5,388 nt of DNA from a bacterium (GTDB lineage: Bacteria > Patescibacteriota > Microgenomatia > Levybacterales > UBA12049), in contig JAKAEF010000073.1 in the NCBI GenBank assembly GCA_021820025.1, positions 1 through 5,388 on the forward strand, read 5' to 3'. Shown in pieces: positions 1-5,388 of this stretch (position 1 is the first letter of the stretch; the number at the start of each line of letters is the position of its first letter). Under the pieces are notes generated by a model, which saw nothing but the letters and a program-made list of their open reading frames with translations, made no database searches and was not told where the DNA came from. The position numbers and the translations under genes are program-made.

Positions 1-1
1 A

Positions 2-1258
2 AGCATTGTCGTTCCATTTTTTGTTAATGGTCCATGGATGTTCTTGGTACTTACTGAAATTGCGTTTGTTGGTGTTATGGCATGGGTTGGTAAAAAACTG
101 TTAGGAAATTGGTTTGGAATCCTTTCTGCTCTTCTCGCAGCTGTTTCTCCGTCTCTTATTAATCAATCAATAAATCTTACCAATCAAGCACCTATAGCAC
201 TAATTGCTTTATTTGCGTTTATTTCTGCAATTTATTACGTTCGCAGTGGCTCATCAAAACCGCTTTTTTTTCTTGGATTATGCATTGGGCTTGCTTCTTC
301 AATTCATTTACAAGGAGTTGCTCTTGGAATACTTCTTATTATGACAATCTTTATTACAGGTATCCCCAAAATGAAAGCTTTAGGATTACTTATCGTGGGG
401 CTTGTTCTTCCTTGGATTCCGGTCTTTGCTAATGATTTTGTAAATCATTTCTTTAATACAAAAAATATGCTGCAATACTATCTTCATGATCAATATAAAA
501 TTCCCCTTGAGGTATTTGGAAGGCGCTGGTTAACATATGCAGGTATTTTTTGGCCTGCTTCATGGGCAAATATTATTGGGGTAAATAAAATAATAGGGTA
601 TGCCTTATCTATTGGAAGTTTATTTACTATTATCATTGCTTTGTTCTTTAAAAAAATTCGTAGAGAATGGTTAGTTTTGTTATTAAGTTTTTTTGGTATG
701 GTTATACTGTTAAGATATTTAAGAGCTCCTCTTTTTGACAGCTACTTAATGTTTATTCTTCCTCTTGTTCTTTTATTTTCTTCTTTAGTTTTATTCATTA
801 TTACAAAACAACAAAAAATTATTGGGATAATTTTAATCTGTATTGTTGTTGGATTTTCCTTACAAAAAACTGGAGTAGATTTAAAAAATAGTAGAAATGA
901 AATGCTTAAAAGAACAGCATTCTGGAGCCAATTGCTCAAAAAAACATATCCCAATAAAAAATTTGCATTATATGATTATGCATATAGGAGTTCTGGTTAT
1001 AGTGTTCCGTTAGTTATGTATATGCAATATAATAACTTGTTAGATATTAACGGATATAAAATTGGTTTTGGAAAGCCGAGTAAAAAAGATGACCCCAAAA
1101 ATGTAAATAGCTTTAAAGAAATTAAAGGAAATACAATGGGTTTTAACCTTATGGATATTAATAGCAGTACAAGCGCACAATTAACAAGTACAGGTTGGGA
1201 TCCGATTAATCCTGAGTTTATTTACAACTCGACAGAAAGCTGGTATGTACATAAATAG
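2..1258 (+). CDS. GT39/ArnT-like polyprenyl-phosphate-sugar glycosyltransferase, C-terminal part (5' end outside window)
   Basis: This is probably a membrane glycosyltransferase of the GT39/PMT type, which moves a sugar from a lipid-phosphate carrier to an acceptor outside the membrane. The frame is open from base 2, and the 12 codons before the ATG at 38 (SIVVPFFVNGPW) read as normal family sequence. That ATG is therefore internal and the true start lies to the left. Numbering from the ATG, about ten hydrophobic segments lie between residues 3 and 275. The stretch GKKLLGNWFGILSALL (18-33) followed by SPSL (37-40) matches the usual second and third helix region of GT39 proteins, and the LASSIHLQG area (85-93) is the next conserved block. 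The first extracytoplasmic loop, with the catalytic acidic residues, is not in the window. Residues 276-406 form a non-membrane tail, predicted outside, containing LLDINGYKIGFG (334-345). The gene ends in TAG directly before the next ATG, so the two are probably co-transcribed. Acceptor and sugar are unknown. Confidence 0.8.
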   Translation, partial: SIVVPFFVNGPWMFLVLTEIAFVGVMAWVGKKLLGNWFGILSALLAAVSPSLINQSINLTNQAPIALIALFAFISAIYYVRSGSSKPLFFLGLCIGLASSIHLQGVALGILLIMTIFITGIPKMKALGLLIVGLVLPWIPVFANDFVNHFFNTKNMLQYYLHDQYKIPLEVFGRRWLTYAGIFWPASWANIIGVNKIIGYALSIGSLFTIIIALFFKKIRREWLVLLLSFFGMVILLRYLRAPLFDSYLMFILPLVLLFSSLVLFIITKQQKIIGIILICIVVGFSLQKTGVDLKNSRNEMLKRTAFWSQLLKKTYPNKKFALYDYAYRSSGYSVPLVMYMQYNNLLDINGYKIGFGKPSKKDDPKNVNSFKEIKGNTMGFNLMDINSSTSAQLTSTGWDPINPEFIYNSTESWYVHK

Positions 1259-1261
1259 ATG
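1256..1261 (+). other. Abutting stop-start junction TAG|ATG
   Basis: The TAG stop of the GT39-like gene (1256-1258) is followed with no gap by the ATG of the next gene (1259-1261), in the same reading frame. No clear Shine-Dalgarno sequence lies 5-12 bases before the ATG; the nearest purine-rich bases (GAAAG) are about 20 bases upstream. The geometry suggests that the second gene is translated by ribosomes finishing the first, which implies one transcript and linked expression. Confidence 0.75.
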
Positions 1262-2503
1262 AAAAATATTAAACTAGACACTATTTTACTTTTTGCTTTG
1301 GTTGTTCCGTTTATTATGATGTATCGAATAGGTCCCGGAGATACACCAATCTGGCTCTTTGGTCTTATTTTCCTTTCTCTTTTGAGTAATGTTTTCTTAG
1401 ATATTGGAGTTTTTAAACTAAAAGAAAAAGTATATAACAGAGCAAAATTATTTTTATTATGGTTTCTTGTCTTTGCAACTATAGGTGGAGGACTTTTTTC
1501 AGAAATTATTGTACGTCATCAAACAGCCCCGATTTATCATGTTAATGACATTATCCTTCAGCAGGAAGCGGCGATTAAATTTTTAGTTCATGGACAAAAT
1601 CCCTATTCGGTAACCTATGTAAATACTCCTATGGCACAGTTTCATTATTCAGACTCAGAAATTAATCCCGCATTATATCATTTTGTTATGCAGCCTTTTT
1701 ATGTATTATTTGCAGTTCCATTTTATCTAGTGATGGGGCATACGATTGGGTTTTTTGATGCAAGAGTTCCCTTATTTATTCTTTTTATAATTCTTTTAGT
1801 TATGGCACAGTTTTTACAAAAGGACCCAGAGAAAAAAAGAGAATTTATGACGCTTCTTGCATTTAATCCTGCAATGCTAGGATATTTTATTGAAGGCCGT
1901 GATGATATTTTTATGTATACATTTTTATTTGCTGCTTTTTATCTTTTGTATAAAAAGAAATTTTCATGGGCAGGGTTTTTAATGGCATTAGCTTTTACTA
2001 TAAAACAATCTGTTTGGCCCTTATTTCCATTTTATGTAGCCTTTCTTTATTTTTCTTCAAAAAATATTAAAAAAACGATTATTTGGCTTATCCCATTTTC
2101 AATCTTAATTCTTGCAATTATTGGACCTTTCTTTTTTTGGAATCCAAAAGCATTTTTAGATAGTACAATTTTCTATTTATCTGGAAATACTACTCACAGT
2201 TATCCAATTGCAGGATATGGGTTAGGAATGTTGTTATATCAAGCTGGAATTATTAAGAATGTTCATCAACAATATCCATTTACAATTTGGCAAATTATTA
2301 TTTGTTTGCCTTTGCTCATTGGACTTATTATCTGGCTTGGGAAAAAAGTTTCAGTAGTACGCCTTATTTTATCCTATGGCATATTTCTTTTTGTGTTTTG
2401 GTATTTAAATCGCTACTTTAATAACAGTCATGTTGGATTCTTGTCTATGGTTTTTATAACAGCCTATTTCTGGCCAAATACTTCTTATGATCACGCTGCT
2501 TAA
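1259..2503 (+). CDS. GT-C-type polytopic membrane protein, probable glycosyltransferase (family unassigned)
   Basis: This is a complete gene of 414 residues with about 11-12 hydrophobic segments, and I do not recognise a named family. The layout is that of GT-C glycosyltransferases (DUF2029/GT87-like), which use lipid-phosphate sugars outside the membrane. Residues 8-28, 31-50 and 63-80 are helices, and the basic stretch KLKEKVYNRAK (53-63) should be cytoplasmic. The loop at 81-140 should therefore be outside. It holds HVND (94-97), E103 and GQNPY (112-116), a pattern seen in the first acidic loop of many GT-C proteins; D97 is the best candidate catalytic residue. Further conserved-looking spots are FNPAM (202-206), EGRDD (212-216), TIKQSVWPLFPF (247-258) and FWNP (293-296). 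The loop sits after the third helix rather than the first, suggesting two extra N-terminal helices. ATG 1259 is chosen because a stop precedes it directly and a typical short basic N-terminus (MKNIK) follows. It is coupled to the upstream GT39-like gene. It could instead be a non-catalytic relative. Confidence 0.75.
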   Translation: MKNIKLDTILLFALVVPFIMMYRIGPGDTPIWLFGLIFLSLLSNVFLDIGVFKLKEKVYNRAKLFLLWFLVFATIGGGLFSEIIVRHQTAPIYHVNDIILQQEAAIKFLVHGQNPYSVTYVNTPMAQFHYSDSEINPALYHFVMQPFYVLFAVPFYLVMGHTIGFFDARVPLFILFIILLVMAQFLQKDPEKKREFMTLLAFNPAMLGYFIEGRDDIFMYTFLFAAFYLLYKKKFSWAGFLMALAFTIKQSVWPLFPFYVAFLYFSSKNIKKTIIWLIPFSILILAIIGPFFFWNPKAFLDSTIFYLSGNTTHSYPIAGYGLGMLLYQAGIIKNVHQQYPFTIWQIIICLPLLIGLIIWLGKKVSVVRLILSYGIFLFVFWYLNRYFNNSHVGFLSMVFITAYFWPNTSYDHAA

Positions 2504-2586
2504 CCCATTGCTCTAGCTTTCTTTTATTCATCGCTCCATTTATTAATAAAAAAATTACAGTATTAAAAATTAACAAAGAAAAAGAA
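2504..2586. other. Convergent intergenic region, no convincing terminator
   Basis: These 83 bases separate the 3' ends of the two converging gene pairs. The stretch is AT-rich, with an all-AT palindrome at 2539-2550 (TTTATTAATAAA) and a short A run after it. No GC-containing hairpin followed by a T tract is visible on either strand, so transcription may end in a Rho-dependent way or read into the opposing genes. No promoter or RNA gene is recognised. Confidence 0.6.
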
Positions 2587-4944
2587 TTAGAAGTATTTAA
2601 ACAGCTTTTGCCTTAAAATAAAAACAATCAAAAATAGTATAAATGCTGTTGCCGAAATAATTGCCCCAAAAATAAAAGATAAAGGTTTATAGATAAAAGT
2701 TACAATATGATTTCCCTGAGGAATGACTACTGCTCTAAATGAATAATTAGCGCGAAGAACGTTTGCATTTTTACCATCAATAATTGCATACCAACCTGGA
2801 TAATAATTATCAGTTAAAACTAAAAGTGATTTTGCAGATGCTGTAGTGTTAATAACAATTTTATTGGGTGAATACGTCGAAATTTTTGCATTCCCTAAAA
2901 AGTTAGCTTGTGGGACGACTCCTGCAATGCTTTTTTCAAGAACTACAGAATTATTAATATCAAAATTTGAATCAAATAATTTTTTAAGTAAATTTGTATT
3001 AGAATTTTCAACTACAAAATTATTTACAATATAACTTCTTGGTAAAGAAGATGGATTATTATTTATATGCCAAAATCTATCATGCCATATGGTGTTTGAT
3101 TGATTATTATTTGTATTAGAATAAATAAAATACTTTGTTCCTAATAGATTTAGTAGTCTTTGTCTTCTTTGCAAAGTATTTGGATTTGTTTTCTCATCAT
3201 TAATTATTTCTACATCACTTCGTTTAAGAGTATTTGGTAATAAACCAAGATTAGCATATGCTACCAGTTGCCCGTATCTGCTGTTATATAAAGGATCATA
3301 ATATTGAGGGTCATAAAAATGGAAATAACTTGCAAAATCTGTTTTAATGTTTGCATCTCCAAACCCAAATACTCTGTCTAAATTTGCTTTTGTTTGTATA
3401 AATGATAAAAGACTGGTTGTTGGTAAAAGAGTGGTCTTAGGAGAAAAGGGTAGAAATTTTTCTGCATTATAAAAGCCGATTGCAAAAGTAAGGAAAATTG
3501 ATAAAAATATAAAATACTTTTTTATATTTTGTTTAATTAACGAAAATAGAAAAAATGCAATAAATAACGTAAAAATAAATATTTCTAAAGATGTGTTTCT
3601 AAAAGATACTTGTCTACATGCAACAATTGTTACATTCGCTCCACATGAAATATGTTTTACGTAAAGTATAAATGTAACTAGTCCTAAAACAAAAATCCCC
3701 AAAAAATAAGGGAAAATGAATTTTATTGTTTGTTTAAATGTAAATTTTTCCTGAATCCATGTATGTAGACCAAAAGCTGCCAAAACGCTTAGAGAAAAAG
3801 TTGTTAATAAAAATACCCTAGAAGGGACTCCTGTAGAAAGAATTGGTATTGGAATTTGAAAAAACAGTTTAGGCAAAAACCAATTAAGAGTAGATAATGA
3901 AGTCACAATTACAATAACCCAATTAAACGTAATAAGGGGATTCTTTTTCTTGTATAAACTAAATATTGCTAAAAAAACAGGGATAAGTCCAACATATGCT
4001 GCTGTTTCAATATAATCTCCGTATCCCCAATAATTATATGTTGCCTGATTGCCAAAATAATTAGGAATTAAGATTGTTACTAAATTTTGTATTGGCAGTA
4101 GATATTGTTTAAAAATAAATTGAGAAGAATTTGTATTAATTGATGCATGTAAAAATAATTCTAAAGTTGGAATAAGTTGTATTGAAGCCATACCGATTCC
4201 TAAAAAGAATAAAATCAAAAGACTTATATACTGTTTTATATTCCTAAATTTAAGAAGCATATATACAATAGTAAAAATTAAGACATATAAGATTATTTGA
4301 GGTTGCCCTGAAATAAACATAAAAAGAATAATAAGGGGGATAAAGAAAATTTTCTTACTTTGTCGATTTTGTAAATAGTCTTCAAGTATAAAAAGCAATA
4401 AGGGAAGGCATGAAAAAACATACAAGTATTCTCCATATAAAAGTCGTACAATTACAACTCCTGAAAGCATTAAAACAATTGATCCAAATATTGCGGAGGC
4501 GGTCTTTAATTTAATCTTCTTAAGATATAAATACATAAAACTTCCTAGCAATATTTCTTGCAAAAATATATATAAACTCCATGCAAGCCAGAGAGGAAGA
4601 GCTAAAAATAATAGGTTAAAAGGAGTTAGAAATCCAGCATGCATGACTGCTAGAAAAGGCATTCCTGCTCCATTAAAAGGGTTCCAGAGAGGTAATTGTC
4701 CAAGTTTTATAATGTATGCAAAAAGCGATTTGTAAATTATTAACTGCCTAAATACATCATCAGCCACTGCTTTATGGGCTATGGTTATAGTATTTCCAAC
4801 CAAATGGTCTTGTTTCCACGGTTGATACCATGCCAAAAGATAATCACCCGGGAAAGGAATAAATGTTTTAACAAAAAACTGCCAAAATAAAGAAGTTGAT
4901 GCAATAATTATTACTAAGAAAGAAAATAGATTATTTTTTTTCAT
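2587..4944 (-). CDS. YfhO-family GT-C membrane glycosyltransferase
   Basis: This complete 785-residue protein fits the YfhO family, usually about 700-900 residues. In Bacillus and Listeria, members (YfhO, GtlB) transfer a sugar from a lipid-phosphate carrier to lipoteichoic acid outside the membrane; the substrate here is unknown. After the first helix (6-24) comes the family's large outer loop with FPGDYLLAWYQPW (31-43), the acidic pair D62-D63 and GQLPLWNPFNGAGMPF (82-97). About ten more helices reach residue 493, with LSG (160-162) and ISGQPQ (211-216) as conserved spots. A large outer domain (about 494-755) follows, with LPRSYIV (634-640), YYPGWYAIIDGK (714-725), FRAVVIPQGNHIV (736-748) and Y752-K753-P754, the typical YfhO C-terminal signature. 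A final helix (756-776) and a basic tail end the protein. C434 and C443 lie in a predicted outer loop. The ATG at 4944 gives the expected basic N-terminus (MKKNN); no Shine-Dalgarno sequence precedes it. It overlaps the upstream gene by 14 bases, so the pair is probably co-transcribed and coupled. Confidence 0.88.
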   Translation of the reverse strand: MKKNNLFSFLVIIIASTSLFWQFFVKTFIPFPGDYLLAWYQPWKQDHLVGNTITIAHKAVADDVFRQLIIYKSLFAYIIKLGQLPLWNPFNGAGMPFLAVMHAGFLTPFNLLFLALPLWLAWSLYIFLQEILLGSFMYLYLKKIKLKTASAIFGSIVLMLSGVVIVRLLYGEYLYVFSCLPLLLFILEDYLQNRQSKKIFFIPLIILFMFISGQPQIILYVLIFTIVYMLLKFRNIKQYISLLILFFLGIGMASIQLIPTLELFLHASINTNSSQFIFKQYLLPIQNLVTILIPNYFGNQATYNYWGYGDYIETAAYVGLIPVFLAIFSLYKKKNPLITFNWVIVIVTSLSTLNWFLPKLFFQIPIPILSTGVPSRVFLLTTFSLSVLAAFGLHTWIQEKFTFKQTIKFIFPYFLGIFVLGLVTFILYVKHISCGANVTIVACRQVSFRNTSLEIFIFTLFIAFFLFSLIKQNIKKYFIFLSIFLTFAIGFYNAEKFLPFSPKTTLLPTTSLLSFIQTKANLDRVFGFGDANIKTDFASYFHFYDPQYYDPLYNSRYGQLVAYANLGLLPNTLKRSDVEIINDEKTNPNTLQRRQRLLNLLGTKYFIYSNTNNNQSNTIWHDRFWHINNNPSSLPRSYIVNNFVVENSNTNLLKKLFDSNFDINNSVVLEKSIAGVVPQANFLGNAKISTYSPNKIVINTTASAKSLLVLTDNYYPGWYAIIDGKNANVLRANYSFRAVVIPQGNHIVTFIYKPLSFIFGAIISATAFILFLIVFILRQKLFKYF
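4931..4944 (-). other. 14-base gene overlap with A8 run
   Basis: On the - strand the last 14 bases of the MHERY gene, ATGAAAAAAAATAA, are also the first bases of the yfhO-like gene. The ATG of the second gene lies before the TAA of the first, in the +1 frame. There is no ribosome binding site near this ATG, so reinitiation by ribosomes finishing the first gene is the likely mode of translation. The overlap contains eight consecutive A (T at 4934-4941 on the + strand), a sequence prone to polymerase slippage. Confidence 0.75.
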
Positions 4945-5388
4945 ATAGTATTTTGAGCATTACTGCATAAATAATTAAGCTAGTCACAGTTGTAATAAAA
5001 GCTATCATCCATTGGAAAGTGCTATTACTTATTGTTGTATAAGGCATAAAAAATAATTTCATTGGGTGCCACACAATATATAAATTAATCCAATTAAGTA
5101 TACTTAAAAATATATAGAAAAAAGATAAATACATTTTTTTTGTAAATAATAATGGAAAGAAAACAAAAAAAGGATATATATATCTTTCATGCATATTAGG
5201 CAAAAAAACAAAAATTAATAAAGATACAATAGAAAAGATTACAAAAATATTATAAATGCTTATTTGTTTACGATTGTAAAAAAAATAAAAAATTGGGATA
5301 CAAAACAAGAAAAAAATTGCGGCTGCATAATAAAATAAAGGAATTCCTAAAAATAACACAGAGCTTAATGGAGCATTTGTTAAATTGA
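4931..5388 (-). CDS. GT-C-type membrane glycosyltransferase with MHERY motif, C-terminal part (5' end outside window)
   Basis: The C-terminal end of a polytopic membrane protein. The frame is open to the right edge, and the codons before the GTG at 5357-5359 read NLTNAPLSS in the same style, so that GTG is internal and the real start lies beyond the window. Numbering from the GTG, helices lie at about 8-27, 34-53, 60-72, 76-97 and 117-137. FLPNMHERYIYPFF (52-65) is a motif I associate with a broad group of bacterial GT-C proteins, common in candidate-phyla genomes. The basic stretches NRKQ (29-32), TKKMY (73-77) and the KK end should be cytoplasmic, which puts MHERY at the outer face where GT-C active sites lie. 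LNWINLYIVW (88-97) is the usual next block. The catalytic first loop is missing from view, so donor and acceptor cannot be guessed. It is upstream of, and overlaps, the yfhO-like gene. It could be annotated as a DUF2029- or PIG-V-like protein; the exact family is uncertain. Confidence 0.72.
   Translation of the reverse strand, partial: NLTNAPLSSVLFLGIPLFYYAAAIFFLFCIPIFYFFYNRKQISIYNIFVIFSIVSLLIFVFLPNMHERYIYPFFVFFPLLFTKKMYLSFFYIFLSILNWINLYIVWHPMKLFFMPYTTISNSTFQWMIAFITTVTSLIIYAVMLKILYEKK

Noticed and set aside
38..40. ATG at 38 as the true start of the first gene
   Set aside because: The frame is open to the window edge and the upstream codons continue a typical hydrophobic family sequence; the acidic first loop of the family would otherwise be missing.
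742..954. Open frame of about 70 codons on the - strand
   Set aside because: It lies wholly antisense to the GT39-like gene and its basic, Cys- and Pro-containing sequence has no recognisable family pattern; it is a shadow of the real frame.
2539..2550. Perfect 12-base palindrome TTTATTAATAAA as a terminator or operator
   Set aside because: It is made only of A and T, so the hairpin would be very weak, and no T tract follows on either strand; such palindromes are expected by chance in this composition.
2518..2581. Inverted repeat TTTCTTT / AAAGAAA in the intergenic region
   Set aside because: Only seven low-complexity bases with a loop of about 50; not a credible hairpin.
2846..3034. Open frame of about 62 codons on the + strand
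   Set aside because: It is antisense to the conserved C-terminal domain of the YfhO protein, which has clear family motifs in the opposite strand.
3054..3112. Direct repeat GATTATTATTT at 3054-3064 and 3102-3112
   Set aside because: Both copies encode Asn-rich stretches (AAT codons) in the same frame of the YfhO protein; simple low-complexity coding explains them.
5357..5359. GTG at 5357-5359 as the true start of the last gene
   Set aside because: The frame is open to the right edge, and the visible part corresponds only to the C-terminal helices of a larger protein.

Overview
The window is strongly AT-rich, about one third G+C where I counted, and is filled almost wall to wall by four genes for polytopic membrane proteins of the GT-C glycosyltransferase superfamily type. 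The combination of AT-rich coding, no Shine-Dalgarno sequence at the two starts that can be seen, very tight gene packing, and GT39-like, YfhO-like and MHERY-motif proteins together suggests a Candidate Phyla Radiation (Patescibacteria) genome, perhaps Microgenomates. This is an inference from style and protein content. There is no rRNA or marker gene here to confirm it, and another low-GC bacterium is possible. The standard genetic code reads all four genes without interruption.

Layout. On the + strand, the C-terminal part of a GT39/ArnT-like protein enters from the left edge and stops at 1258. The next gene, an unassigned GT-C-type membrane protein of 414 residues, begins with the very next base and ends at 2503. 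After 83 bases without a gene, the - strand carries a complete YfhO-family protein of 785 residues (4944 down to 2587). Upstream of it on the same strand, overlapping by 14 bases, is the C-terminal part of a GT-C protein with an MHERY motif, which runs off the right edge. The window is therefore two convergent, tightly coupled gene pairs meeting at 2504-2586. No promoter can be seen, because both transcription units begin outside the window. I found no convincing terminator between them.

How the genes may work together. Proteins of this superfamily use lipid-phosphate-linked sugars (polyprenyl-phosphate sugars in bacteria) and act on the outer face of the cytoplasmic membrane. Four different ones side by side suggest a locus for surface glycan or glycolipid assembly, or for glycosylation of cell-envelope polymers or proteins. 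No nucleotide-sugar enzyme, GT2 polyprenyl-phosphate glycosyltransferase, flippase or polymerase is visible, so donor and acceptor cannot be named.

I see no RNA gene, mobile element, CRISPR array or substantial repeat. The most interesting details are at the gene junctions (a same-frame TAG-ATG abutment, and an A8 run in a 14-base overlap where the loss of one A would fuse two genes), a possible disulfide loop in the YfhO protein, and an uncharacterised C-terminal domain on the GT39-like protein.
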